A DNA stretch of 64,000 bases from Perognathus longimembris pacificus (GCF_023159225.1 NC_063168.1:64521398-64585397); one strand, 5' to 3'. Counted from the stretch's first letter, positions 22,523 through 32,888 are shown. A program made the numbers and translations. The notes: generated by a model from the letters alone, not told the origin.

Positions 22523-22719
22523 TTTTTTTTTTGCCAGTTGAAGGGCTTGAACTCAGGGCCTGAGCACTGTCCCTGGCTTCTTTTTGCTCAAGGCTGTACC
22601 ACGTGAGCCACAGCGCCACTTCTGGCCTCTTCTATATATGTGGTGCTGAGGAATCGATCCTATGGCTTCACGTATACAGACAGGCAAGCCCTCCTGCCAC
22701 GAGGCCATATTCCCAGCCC
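22523..22719 (-). repeat. IDL-Geo dimeric SINE with TSD
   Basis: Minus-strand order: gggctgggaatatggcc, A-box segment (partly altered), B-box segment (ataggatcgattcctcag), caccacatatata linker, Geo monomer, and poly(A) tail (plus-strand T run 22519-22532). The direct repeat agtcttgatttt flanks it at about 22511-22522 and 22720-22731. Confidence 0.95.
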
Positions 22720-22731
22720 AGTCTTGATTTT

Positions 22732-23176
22732 TATAAATTATTTCCCCCAAGCAATCTTCAGCCACATACTTATTCATCCAAACTACTTAGTGTGGTGATG
22801 AGAGACTAGTTTTAATCATTTTAGGTAATAGTTTCAACATTTTATTGGATTCTCAAACTGTAATTGAACTGTCTGATTTTTATTCAGTTGATATGTGTTG
22901 CTTATATTTTGCCTTAAATAAGACATGAGACTTGTTATGCTTTTAAGAGAGAATAAATAAACAAGTAAATTACTGATTTTCAGCTCCTAATTGCTTTGGA
23001 ATTTTCAGAGCTTAGTGTAAAAATAACACTGACCTTGGTGAGCCCTTTGTTTGGGTTGCACAACTTAGACTGCTCCATCAAAGAGTTTTTCCCTGGTGTG
23101 TTATGTGCTTTTGAATGTGAATGATTCAATCACATTCTTTAAGTGAGAAGGAAGGAGAAATTTGAAGGGACTCCCT
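22732..23176. other. Unassigned AT-rich sequence
   Basis: No repeat or exon recognised. Confidence 0.3.
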
Positions 23177-23390
23177 GGGCTAATAGTGGCTCATGCCTGT
23201 AATCCTAACTACTCAAGAGGCTGAGATCTGAGGATCGTGATTCTAAGCCACTCTGGCAGGAAAGTCTGTGTGACTTTTATTTCCAATTAATCACCAGAAA
23301 ACTGGGAGTGGTGCTGTGGCTCTGATTGGTAGAGCTCCGGACGTGAGCAAAAAGCACCCAGGGAACGCCTTGAGTTCAAGCCCAGTGACC
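23177..23390 (+). repeat. B1-Geo dimeric SINE
   Basis: Left B1-like monomer ('agtggctcatgcctgtaatc', then 'ctgagatctgaggatcgtg'), a central 'caattaatcaccagaaaac' linker, and a Geo monomer with 'gtgctgtggctctgattggt' and 'cttgagttcaagcccagtg'. The tail is replaced by (ACC)n. Confidence 0.92.
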
Positions 23391-23407
23391 ACCACCACCA
23401 CCACCAC
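23389..23407 (+). repeat. (ACC)n microsatellite at SINE 3' end
   Basis: About six ACC units directly after the Geo monomer, where the A-rich tail would be. Confidence 0.9.
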
Positions 23408-23799
23408 AACAAAAATGAAGGCACTGAGGTCTTATAAGTAAGACATAGATGGAGGGATGCACAGGTCATTAAATATGGAGCTTGGGGAAGCTTGGGGATA
23501 ACAGTGGTCATGGTTGTTCCCATTGGTTGAGATGTAGGGTGTTTTCAGCCTGAGGCATCTCATACTGGCTTTTACTTCTCTCTCAGGAGAATTCTTCTGT
23601 TCTTGTTTCAGTAAATGAGATAGCTCTTTCTTGACTCTCCTTCTTATCACCAATCCTTAAGCTGAAAGTAATGAAAACAATTGAGTGTGGTATGATATCT
23701 AAAGTTGCATAGGTACTGTTGAAAAGTTTTTGGTTGTCTATATTTAGACTCCTCCAACTTAAAGAGGGGAAACAATACAGGTTTTTTATAATAAGTTGT
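23408..23799. other. Unassigned unique sequence
   Basis: No repeat or exon recognised. Confidence 0.3.
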
Positions 23800-24140
23800 A
23801 AAAAAAATACAGATTTACTTAGTGATTATTTTAGATAATTTGACATTAGAAGTACTATATATCTTCATGGGGTACAGTGTGATATTTCCATACAGGTATA
23901 TATTATATGGTGATCAAATCAGGCTTAGTAGCATTTTAATGTCCTTAAACCTTTTTCATTTCTTTGTATGTGGGAGCTTTCAAATTGCTCACTTTCAATT
24001 CTTTATTAAACTAGCAAAACATTGCTAGGAACTGCAGCCCCGTTTATGTACTGGTGAACACTAGAACTTGTTCCTCTTACCTAACTGTATTTTGGTTCCC
24101 ATGACATAGATATTCTGTCTTCCCTGCTAGCATTTAATGA
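23800..24140 (+). repeat. Old L1M fragment
   Basis: Segments 'cttcatggggtacagtgtga' (23863-23882), 'atggtgatcaaatcaggct', 'catttctttgtatgtggga' and 'gaacactagaacttgttcct' occur in the order of a familiar L1M consensus. Non-coding. Strand is reported as the orientation in which these words read. Confidence 0.55.
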
Positions 24141-24146
24141 TCACTA

Positions 24147-24256
24147 CTTTATTCTTTCCTTCCTTCCTTCTTCCTTACCTCCCTCCACCTCTTCTTCCTT
24201 CCTTCCTTTCTCTCTTTCCCTCCCTCCCTTCCTTCCCTCTGTCCTTCCTTTCTTCC
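24147..24256 (+). repeat. CTTC/CCTT polypyrimidine tract
   Basis: Imperfect CCTT/CTTC/CCCT units. On the minus strand it lies just 3' of a B1-dID SINE, so it is probably derived from that tail. Confidence 0.85.
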
Positions 24257-24552
24257 TTGAGCTTGGAGCCTCAGTGCTTTCTAGGCAAGCGCTCTACCAT
24301 TTGAACTATCCTACCAGTCATTTCTGCTTTAGTTAGTTTATTTGATAGAGTATTTTATTTTTGTCTGGGCTCTTAAGAGCTATGATCATAGTTACATCTC
24401 CACTGTGGCCGCGATGATAAGTGGGTATCCTCTGACCAACTTATTGGTTGAATTGGATATTTTTTCTAGCTTTCTGACTGAGTTGGCCTTGAACTGCAAT
24501 ATTTATGATCTTTGCTACTCACATATCTGGGATTATAATCATGAACTATCTA
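24257..24552 (-). repeat. B1-dID SINE with extra internal sequence
   Basis: The dID monomer (complement of 'gcgctctaccatttgaacta' at 24290-24309) and B1 start (complement of 'atatctgggattataatcat' at 24523-24542) are clear. About 90 bp in between (roughly 24358-24460) does not match the B1 monomers of the other copies. It may be an extra or diverged 7SL-like unit. Confidence 0.55.
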
Positions 24553-24599
24553 TTTCTTTCCAAGAGACATTGGTTTCGGGGTTTATTAATAAATATCTG

Positions 24600-24720
24600 T
24601 TTTCTGTTCTAAGCTTCCATCAAGCATGTACCCTGTTTTGTTTGTTTACCTTCCTAATGTCCTGCACAGGGCTAGCACCTAATAACCAATCTATAAATAT
24701 CTTTCAAATGAGTGACTAGA
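24600..24720 (+). repeat. L2 3' end
   Basis: Motif order 'taagcttccatcaagcatg' (24611-24629), 'accctgttttgtttgtttac', 'cctgcacagggctagcacct' and a 'caatctataaatatctttc' terminus followed by a degenerate gagtgac. This matches the conserved 3' tail of L2. Confidence 0.65.
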
Positions 24721-24734
24721 TCAGTAAGAATGGT

Positions 24735-24850
24735 TTTTTATGCCTACTATATAAGTGAGGAAACCCAGGCTCAATGCAAGTAAATAAGTGGCGGTCACTT
24801 AGTAAGCAGGGCATCCAGTGACCAGGCCATCACCTATTGATTCCCACTCT
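24735..24850 (+). repeat. MIR SINE fragment
   Basis: Contains 'agtgaggaaacccaggctca' (24754-24773) and a segment resembling the MIR core (caagtaaataagtggcgg...gcatccag). Ancient tRNA-derived SINE shared by mammals. Confidence 0.55.
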
Positions 24851-25117
24851 AGTCAAATATTAACCAGACCTCCTAGCACTGAGCAACCTGAGCAAGGGAA
24901 AGTGATGGCATTTTTGAGACAGAAAGACTTTCAGTTGAATATGTATCATATGTAATTCACATTAGGAAGTCATTCCTCTACCATTTATTTCTCCATTCAG
25001 CAAATGTTTATTATATCTGTAACTGGCTTCTTCTCTTAGACAGGCTTAGTTCTACCTGATGCTATCCATTGGGGGACTCAGCCTGAGCCAAGAACTGCTA
25101 CAGGCATCTTTAAAAAT
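24851..25117. other. Unassigned unique sequence
   Basis: No repeat recognised. Confidence 0.3.
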
Positions 25118-25127
25118 CCCTAGTAAC

Positions 25128-25231
25128 AGATAGTACAAGAAATGTACCCATGGCCTTATGTATGAAACTGTAACCCCTCTGTACGTCACTTTGACAATAA
25201 ATAGGTAATTATTTAAAAAAAAAAAAAAAAG
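25128..25231 (+). repeat. 5'-truncated L1 3' end with TSD
   Basis: About 100 bp of the L1 3' terminus: 'agtacaagaaatgtaccca' , 'tatgaaactgtaacccctct', 'gtacgtcactttgacaataa', then an A16 tail. A 10-bp TSD with one mismatch, ccctagtaac (25118-25127) and ccctaggaac (25232-25241), frames it. Belongs to the 'acaagaaatgtaccc' terminal subtype. Confidence 0.9.
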
Positions 25232-25241
25232 CCCTAGGAAC

Positions 25242-26412
25242 AAAGAGTGTCAGCTGACTCCCAATGATTGTGCTCCTTATTTTCCATGAAAGTTGATGTT
25301 GATTTTCCTTGCTACTTACAGGCTTAACAACAAAATCATCTCTATTATACAATCTCCTTTGTATATAGATCTGGCTCTAAAAACCATTTTTTTGTGAAGA
25401 AGGTAGGACTGTGCTGTGAAGCTCCTGGGAAGTGCCCAAGAGGGTCAAGGGGGATGGCATCCTTCCCTCTCTCCATCTGTCCTGCTCTGGAGGTGGTCTT
25501 GAGCTCTGACCTCCACCTGGGGTCTGAGGACCAGTGCCACCGTCTAATCAAGACTGAGGCTAGCCTGAGCCAACACTGACAATGATGCTGACCCTTACTT
25601 TCTGCTTCTTTTACTGAAGAGGAAGAAAAAAAACCAAACAACAACTGCTGGTGTCCTGTAGAAGCCCTTACTTCCTGGGGCTTGTTTACATGTAAGTGAA
25701 GTGATAGCTATTCCCATCTGAAAGCAATAAGGATGTTAAAACATGAGCAAGTCTTCTGGCTTCAGGGGACATTACCAAAGAAATCAAATATGCCGATAAA
25801 ATAAGCCTTTCAACTGAGTGAGTTTCAGAGAAGATGAGGTATAAGTAAGATATAGTTTATAAACTAAAAAGCTGATGATGAAAGTATTAGCTAAAACAAA
25901 TTTGAAACATGGAGTGTTATCCATTCCTACTGAAACCATTTATCCCATCTTTTAATGTAGCATGAATTATACTATGTGTTATGAAAATGATCTCCTAAGA
26001 TGCAAAGAGCAAAACAATCAAGATTTCTCCACAAATTAAAAAAGTAAATACATTAAATAAATTAAAAGCTACTATTTATAAATAAAAGTGATTCTAAGGC
26101 AATGTAGAGTGAAATTTTTTTTAATTCTCATAAAGATGTAACCTTTGATCATGAGGAATAATAGCATGAGATTACAGAGAATCTCCTGTATAGAAAAGCA
26201 AGCTTGTCTAGGAGATACTGAACAGATTAATGATTGGATCACATTTACATTTTCTGTTCTCATTGGTTCCAAATCAAAAGTTATTAATATCCCAGAGCCT
26301 CCAGTGAAAGAGGGGGCCCCTCCCTCCACAAATGACTCTAAAGTGGGACTTTGTGTTGTCTCCTTGTGATAGACGAAGGCATCCAGGGTTTAGTGTGCTG
26401 AAAGCTTCCGTA
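25242..26412. other. Unassigned unique sequence
   Basis: Open frames at 25345-25644 (minus) and 25394-25579 (plus) overlap a GC-richer patch at about 25410-25600. They are short, have no recognisable domain, and lack splice context I can support. No repeat recognised. Confidence 0.3.
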
Positions 26413-26424
26413 AGAGCAGCTTGC

Positions 26425-26639
26425 CAAAGCATAAACCAATTCAACCGTGATACTCACTAGACACAATGTTGGAATGAACTTTACAACTTGGAGGGGGAGA
26501 AGGGATGGAGGGGAAAAAGTGGGAGAAAATGAGGGAGGGGGTGGCACTGTTCAAAAAGAAATGTACTCATTACCTGACTTATGTAACTGTAACCCTTCTG
26601 TATATCACCTTTACAATAAAATTTAAATTAAAAAAAGCC
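26425..26639 (+). repeat. 5'-truncated L1 3' end with TSD
   Basis: Includes the G-rich polypurine tract (about 26490-26544), then 'aaatgtactcattacctgac' (26561-26580), 'ttatgtaactgtaacccttc' and an A-rich tail. A perfect 12-bp TSD, agagcagcttgc, is at 26413-26424 and 26640-26651. Belongs to the 'actcattacctgac' terminal subtype. Confidence 0.95.
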
Positions 26640-26651
26640 AGAGCAGCTTGC

Positions 26652-27389
26652 ATCAAAACTGAGCTATCAAGGGTAATATAGAAACGGATCCTCCTGAATT
26701 TGGTTGATGGCATGCTCTATATTTCAAAAACTATCTCCTACTTTGGATCATTGCTTTATCCAACTGGTGCCTTATAGAGATCACTCTTGAAACAATAACT
26801 AAATTAATGAGATAAAATATTCACCCTAGTATGTGCCATAATGCCATAGCTCTAGTTAGCATTTTAAGTCAACCAGAGAAGGAATTCAATTCCTTCCTAA
26901 GAACCAGACAATTCCGTGTTTAAACTCTTTGTTTTTTCCCTTCCCTTCCCTTCCTTCCTTTCTTCTTTTGAAATTACATTTAGATCATGTAAGCTACTAT
27001 TCCACTGAAGAGATGAGAAAACATTTGTCAGTTTGCAGATGTTCAAGATAAATAATCTTACAGAAAGAGGAAACTCTCCTATTAAACCTGGTAAACTGAG
27101 AAAAGGAGAGTGGCCAGTACTAACATCAGGGAGAAAGGCCTGTGGTCATCTTACCTGCCTAGGAGACTTCAGAAGATTGGCATAGAAGCAGAGACAAAGG
27201 CTAAGATCAGGCCTGTCAATACTGACCTTGGTATAGGTCAAGTGGTCCTCCATAAAGTATATGGCTTTCTATCAATCAAGGCCAAGAATTTTGTTCTTAT
27301 TATACAACAAGTCTCAAATAACAAAACAGGACTGAAAGGATTAGACTTGAAGCCTCCCCATTTAGAAGATTTTTTTTTCCTCTACTTTT
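26652..27389. other. Unassigned sequence with short pyrimidine repeat
   Basis: A (CCCTT/CCTT)n run is at 26937-26968. The open frame 27110-27454 runs into a SINE and has no recognisable domain. No other repeat recognised. Confidence 0.3.
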
Positions 27390-27410
27390 ATTTACTTTTG
27401 TGTGGGTGTG

Positions 27411-27626
27411 ATTTTTTTTTAATGCCAGTTTTGGGACTTAAACTCAGGGCCTAGAACTGTCCGAGATTCTTGCTCAAGGTTTGCACTGTACCACGTGAAT
27501 CACAGCAACCATGCTGGCTTTTTGGTGGTTAAGTGATGAGTCTCACAGACTTTCCTGCCCAGGTTAGCTTTGAACTATGATCTTCCTGAGTAGCTAGGAT
27601 TACAGGCCTAAGCTACCAGCTCCTCA
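27411..27626 (-). repeat. B1-Geo dimeric SINE with probable TSD
   Basis: Minus strand: 'tagcttaggcctgtaatcct' start, a 'gaagatcatagttcaaagct' segment, linker, then the Geo monomer ending 'ctgagtttaagtcccaaaac' and a poly(A) tail. An 11-bp direct repeat with one mismatch flanks it (27390-27400 and 27626-27636; core ttacttttg). Confidence 0.9.
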
Positions 27627-27636
27627 CTTACTTTTG

Positions 27637-28119
27637 CTAATTTAAGAGTTTTCATATTGTATTTAGCAATTAGTGAACAAAAGTACAATGTATTGTGCAT
27701 GACTGTAGAGGTTTAACAGAAATAGTGTAGTTAGACTAATTTTCAGCCCTGAGGTACTGTAAAATAACAACATATTCTAAATGAGTGAACTTCAAGTGAG
27801 CCATTAGGACTGGCGGCCACCTGATAATTAGACGTGATCTAACATGGACATCAAAACCAATTATTTGTACTAACCAGAAAGACAGGTCAACTCCTCAGAG
27901 AGATAAAATGAACTTGGACAGATGGACAGAATGCAAATGATGACATGTTCCTTAATGAAAGAGAAATGAAATACAATTTGAAGACTTATGAAAAATTTGG
28001 GTTAGATATTCTCACTTTACAAATTACTAAAAAAAATGCTAAAACAAGATGGATTTGCCACATTTCCAACACCAGGAAACCATTGCTTTCGAAAAGTTAA
28101 TTCCTAGACAATAAGATTT
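27637..28119. other. Unassigned AT-rich sequence
   Basis: No repeat or exon recognised. Confidence 0.3.
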
Positions 28120-28332
28120 AAGGTAAGATGGCTTTTATACAATCTTGCCACTTTCCTAGAAATGCCATAAGGAAAATGCCACCCATCAGAGGGGCTTCAA
28201 CAACAGAAATTTATTTCTTCCCAGTTCTAGAGGTTAGACATCTAAGAGCAATGGTTCATCTTCAAATGGCTGTTTATGTATATGCATCCCCAAGTAATAG
28301 TGCTCGTGAGACATGTTTGATTAAGAACCAAG
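28120..28332 (-). repeat. MaLR LTR, part 1, split by L1
   Basis: The plus strand carries the antisense MaLR words 'caacaacagaaatttatttc' (28198-28217) and 'ccagttctagaggttagaca' (28221-28240). The element appears to continue beyond the L1 insertion. Confidence 0.55.
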
Positions 28333-28347
28333 CCAGTCACCTTTAAA

Positions 28348-28765
28348 TAAAAAAAATAAAAAAATAGTTATTATAAAGGTGATGTGCAGAGAGTCTACAG
28401 TTACATAAGTCAGGTAAAGAGTGTATTTCTTTTGGGACCATTTTACTCCTTCCCTTGTTCTCTCCCAGGTTTTCTCTCCCATCCCCACCCACTAATTGTA
28501 CAGTTCACTTTAAACAAAGTGTTCTGTCCAGTATGTACCACTGCTATATTTTATCACCCTTTGTCCCTCCTTTTCTGTGCTTCCCCTCTCAAAGATAGAA
28601 AAATGGACAGAGAGAAAAGAAAAGAAAAACAGCAAAATAAAGAAAAAAACAACCACCCTCCTTGTTTCCATTTCCTGGAGTTCATTTTGGTAAATATTGT
28701 TTTGTATGATCAGATGTACATAGGCACTGTGTCTCTCCTCCTCTCCTAAGAGTATCCTCCTTTGA
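28348..28765 (-). repeat. L1 3' end inserted in MaLR
   Basis: The minus strand contains an A-rich segment, the G-rich purine tract (complement of 28443-28495), a 'gactgtaaaactctctgcac'-like terminus and an A-rich tail at the 28348 end. Flanking CCAGTCACCTTT (28333-28344) and CCAGCTACCTTT (28767-28778) are a probable TSD with two mismatches. The 121-residue plus-strand open frame here is antisense L1. Confidence 0.75.
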
Positions 28766-28783
28766 CCCAGCTACCTTTTTAAA

Positions 28784-28885
28784 CCTCTTCAAAGAATCTG
28801 TCTCCAAATACCATTTCACTGTGAGAAGTTGCGCATCAGACTTGGATACATTTTCTGGAACACAGATAAATCCATCCCAGCGTTC
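28784..28885 (-). repeat. MaLR LTR, part 2
   Basis: Antisense MaLR continues with 'ccaaataccatttcactgtg' (28803-28822) and a decayed terminus near 28870. It completes the LTR interrupted by L1. Confidence 0.45.
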
Positions 28886-29477
28886 AATGGTCAGTTTACA
28901 AATGTATTTTAGAGAACAGATGCATTGAAAAGAGGGAATTGTTACAAGGGAAATGAACTGTGGCCTTGTCAGAAGAAGGTTCTGATCTACTGGTCAGATG
29001 AGCAGCCATGCGGTCTGGTTTTCCAGTGATGATCATGGTTTTAGGACTGAAAGTCCCACGCATGTCCTCAGACTAGAACGGCTGGCAGCATAGTCACGTG
29101 TGGGACAGCCTAACAAAGGCTTTTTAAGGGTTAGAATTACGATGTGATAGTAAATTAGAAGATTCTTAGGCAGTGAGAGTTAACAAGAGTATGAATTATG
29201 CTCGATTCAGTAGTCCTCTCAGGAAGTATTGAACGGAATCGGGAGAATCTTGCAACCTTGAAAACTTAACACATCTTCAATTTGCTTTAGCGGTGGCACA
29301 TTTTTAACTGCCAACAAACGTCACTCAATACCCTTGACAGAATTTTTGCCAGCCCAGTGTAACGGCTGTCCTTTCTTCCTTCCCCTGTGACCCAGGCAGC
29401 CTTCCCCATGCCTCTCTTCTCTCCTGTCAACATAGAACAATGAGGACAGAACTTACTTTATACTTGGTGCTTGCCCA
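28886..29477. other. Unassigned unique sequence
   Basis: Slightly richer in CpG than its surroundings. No repeat, exon or RNA gene recognised. Confidence 0.3.
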
Positions 29478-29491
29478 GAGATTGTATTTTG

Positions 29492-29698
29492 CTTGTTTTG
29501 TTTTTTTGCCAGTCCTGGGTCCTGAACTCAGGGCCTGAGCACTGTCCCTGGCTTCTTTTTCACTCAAGGCTAGCACTCTGCCACTTGAGCCACAGTGCCA
29601 CTTCCGGCTTTTTCTATATATGTGGTGCTGGGGAGTCGAACCCAGGGCTTCATGTATACGAGGCAAGCACTCTACCACTAGGTCATATTCCCAACCCC
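29492..29698 (-). repeat. IDL-Geo dimeric SINE with TSD
   Basis: Full minus-strand element: 'gggttgggaatatgacctag' start, B-box 'gggttcgactccccag', caccacatatata linker, Geo monomer from gccggaagtggcactg to caggactggc, then poly(A). A perfect 14-bp TSD, gagattgtattttg, is at 29478-29491 and 29699-29712. The open frames on both strands over this element are not genes. Confidence 0.96.
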
Positions 29699-29712
29699 GA
29701 GATTGTATTTTG

Positions 29713-30443
29713 GATAAGAAAGAGGAAGCATTGATTTTTATCATATAAGAATAAGGTAAAGGGTGCTTACATTTTAAGCAGTTGAAAATTAGACATTTTT
29801 TTAAAAAAACAGTGTATTACATATATGTGACAAATATTTTTAATAATCATGGAATCTCTCAAGATACTAGCAGTTATCAAGTAAAATATCATGCTTTTGC
29901 CAAGGGATAACCCTAGGACAAAATAAACAAGTTGTGGTGGTGAGTATCCTAATTTGATCCACTTAAAGGAGGATTCTTGACTGCTGAGTTGGATATTAGT
30001 ATTAGGATTTTTACCATCAGAGGAGAGGCATGATTGCATGATCACAGTTTCTATAGCACATTTTTCCTGGGCTTCTTTGTTTCTTAAAATAACATATTTG
30101 TTTTCCCAAATGCAAAACAATTCTGTACATCTTAGAAAGAGTGCAAATAGATGTAAGCAAAAGTATTTTTTTCTTTTTTAAATGTGTGGATCTGCTTCCA
30201 TAAAATGAACAGAGTTAATTCTTTGAGGTTGAAAAATCACTACTCAAGTTAATATTGTGATATAAAAAGTTATAGAAATATTAAGCAGAAAAAATGAGCA
30301 TAAAATAAAATTAAGAACACAGCTTAGTGCTTGTGTTCGTGTGTGTGTATGCATGTGTGTGTATAGGAATTACGTATGCATATTCATGTATTTGTAGACC
30401 TTGAGAACACCTCATCAGACAAAGAAATCTTTATATTAGCAAT
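29713..30443. other. Unassigned AT-rich sequence
   Basis: Includes a short GTGT/TATG run near 30337-30365. No exon recognised; the 117-residue minus-strand frame has no recognisable similarity. Confidence 0.3.
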
Positions 30444-30457
30444 TGCAAATTATTATT

Positions 30458-30663
30458 ATTATTATTATTTTTTGCCAGTCCTGGGGCTTGGACTCAGGGC
30501 CTGAGCACTGTCCCTGGCTTCTTTTTGCTCAAGGCTAGCACTCTGCCACTTGAGCCACAGCGCCACTTCTGGCCGTTTTCTATATATGTGGTGCTGGAGA
30601 ATTGAACCCAGGGCTTCATGTATATGAGGCAAGCTCTCTTGCCACTAGGCCATATTCCCAGCC
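30458..30663 (-). repeat. IDL-Geo dimeric SINE with TSD and (AAT)n tail
   Basis: Full minus-strand element with all landmarks (ggctgggaatatggcc start, B box 'gggttcaattctcc', Geo monomer). Its tail is (AAT)n on the minus strand rather than pure A. A perfect 14-bp direct repeat, tgcaaattattatt, is at 30444-30457 and 30664-30677, so the trinucleotide tail grew from an ATT-containing target. Confidence 0.96.
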
Positions 30664-30677
30664 TGCAAATTATTATT

Positions 30678-31184
30678 TATATCTGTAATGTTTCTTATCT
30701 GAGGTGAAAAATTACTAATCAGAAAGTCTGAACAGTCCTAATTTTTGTCAAAATGTGCTGCATATGGCCAATTTACACACTTGTGGTACACTGGAGGTAA
30801 GTCCTCCTCCAACCCTTCACAATATGAATAGCCTTTATTAGCCTTCGCCAGTTTGATAGAAAACACTAGTGTATTTATCGTAGTACTTTCACTCTATTGT
30901 AATTATACTTATGTAGTACTTTATCTGTTTTTTTTGAAGTACTTCTTTTGAGGTTTTAAATTTCAAATTTTTTCTAATGCTCTTCTTACCACTCAGTAAT
31001 GGATTTTTACAATATTATAACATAATCACTTCTTCATGTACATTGTACATATATATTTAATGTTTTTCCACTTTATTTCAAACATGCAGGGTTTTTTTTT
31101 AATTTAAAGAGATTCCAAAATTGTAGTTGTGGAAATGTTCATTCTTACATAGATAAGTAAATTGATTTATATAGAGAGAGGCAC
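30678..31184. other. Unassigned AT-rich sequence
   Basis: No repeat family or exon recognised. Confidence 0.3.
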
Positions 31185-31256
31185 AAGCCATATACATATG
31201 TATATATGTATATATATATAAAGTATATTTGTATATATACACACATATATATTATA
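31185..31256 (+). repeat. (TA)n/TATG low-complexity tract
   Basis: Alternating TA with interspersed TATG and CACA units. Confidence 0.9.
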
Positions 31257-31314
31257 ATTCTAGATGCAAATGTTCATATGAATGATCTGTGAGGTACAAA
31301 TTTTACTTTTTTTG

Positions 31315-31538
31315 TTGTTGTTATTGCTGTTGGTTATGGAGGTGCTGTCCCTGAGCTTTTTTTGCTCAAGGCTAGTGTGCTACCCCTTTGAGCCACAGCT
31401 CCATTTCTAGTTTTCTGTTGGTTAATTGGAGATTAGAATCTCAAGGACTTTCTTGCCCAGGCTGGCTTCAAACCTCACTTCTCAGTTCTCAGCCTCCTGA
31501 GTAGTGAGGATAACAGGTGTGATCCACAAGTGTCTGGT
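31315..31538 (-). repeat. B1-Geo dimeric SINE, shortened Geo
   Basis: Minus strand: 'cacacctgttatcctcacta'-like start, a 'tgagaagtgaggtttgaagc' segment, 'agaaatggagctgtggctca' entry into Geo, then 'gagcaaaaaaagctcaggga'. The Geo 3' third is missing and is replaced by TTG-type sequence. Moderately diverged. Confidence 0.88.
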
Positions 31539-32675
31539 TAATTTGGGGGGGGGGTAGTTAGGGGGCCTCAAAACTAGATACTTATGTCAATGGCAATCAC
31601 TAAAAAGTGTGCCTTTCCTCCTGATTTTTATTGAAATCACTGTGTATTACTTCTAATATTAAAACACTATATTGAACACATGTGCAACAAACTTTAGTAT
31701 CCTATGAAGATGCGCAGTTTGTATTATTTATAAGTATTATACCAGGTTTTTAATATTGTGGTGTTATTTCCCTGTCACTCCCAATCCTGAAAAGCTTACA
31801 AAACAGAATAACAATGGATACAGGAGTCTCATCATCTTACTGTGGACTCTATGTGAATGTTTCTGTCAGGCTACTGGCTATGTCAATTACAAATTCGTTA
31901 TCTGCTGCTTTTATTATAGTAAGAGGCTTTAAATTTTTTTGGTAAGAATTTTGATTTTTTTCACATGTATTTTGATTTTCTTTCATGTGATTATATAATT
32001 CGTCTTACTAAAAAATACAATCTTAATGCCCCAAACAGAGTTTGCAGAGTTGTATTTTATCCTTCCTAATACTTCATTTATAATACCACATCTATAATAC
32101 ATTTGTTTATACCTATCTTTATGGATTAGTCATTTGAAAAAGGTTTATAGGTGCATACTGGTCAGACTTCTATATCTCTGAAAACTGATTGGAATATATT
32201 CCATAAATGTAATTTCAATTGTTTTTTGTATTAATCTGTTTATTAGACACATAGTTGCGCATGCTTATATCACAGTTATGATATATTTTTGTCATATTCT
32301 TTGTCTATTTGATGAGTTATTTTTATACGTACTTTCTATTTCCATCAAGACAAGCTTAATGTGATAGCACTAAGGAATTCTGCTCTAATAACTCACTCAG
32401 AGTCATGTATCTTCCACTTGGTGAATTTACCTCCTATACATTCTCAGAGTCCACTACACTTAAATAGCCTATGGGATAATTCAGAAAACTGCACCTGAGC
32501 AGCTATTAAGGAACATATCATGAGTGATTCAATTAATGCATGTCTGTATTTATGTGATTAGAAAGAAGAGAGAAACAGATATTTCTTGGCTTTGAGGTTC
32601 TTTTAAGTAAATTGAATAAAATCGTTTTTATTTTTCAAAGAAATGCTATAATTCTTTAAAAATTTTAGAATTTTC
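31539..32675. other. Unassigned AT-rich sequence
   Basis: A nine-base G run is near 31545-31553. The rest is AT-rich, with no recognised repeat, exon or RNA gene. Confidence 0.3.
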
Positions 32676-32888
32676 AGGCACTGGTGGTTCATGCCTGTAA
32701 TCCAGCTACTCTGGAGGCTGAGATCTGAGGACTGAGGTCGGAGGAAAAGTCCATGAGATTCTTATCTCCAGCAAACTACTCAGAACAAGTGTTGCTCTGG
32801 TAGAGCACTAACCTTAAGTACAAAGAGGGTCAGGAACCAGACCCTGAGTTTAGGCACAAGGACTAGGCAGACAAAAAAAGAAAAAAAG
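32676..32888 (+). repeat. B1-Geo dimeric SINE
   Basis: Starts 'aggcactggtggttcatgcc' (32676-32695), passes 'ctgagatctgaggactgagg' and 'atctccagcaaactactcag', then a shortened Geo with 'gagcactaaccttaagtaca' and 'ccctgagtttaggcacaagg', and ends in an A-rich tail. Confidence 0.9.

Noticed and set aside
24342..24719. 125-residue plus-strand frame
   Set aside because: Runs across a B1-dID SINE and an L2 3' end; composite of repeats.
25394..25579. GC-richer patch as a possible exon
   Set aside because: Short frames on both strands, no recognisable domain and no splice-site pair I can support.
28384..28749. 121-residue plus-strand frame
   Set aside because: Lies antisense to an L1 3' UTR; no protein similarity recognised.
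29427..29744. Open frames over an IDL-Geo SINE on both strands
   Set aside because: Translations of SINE sequence, repeated at other IDL-Geo copies in the window.
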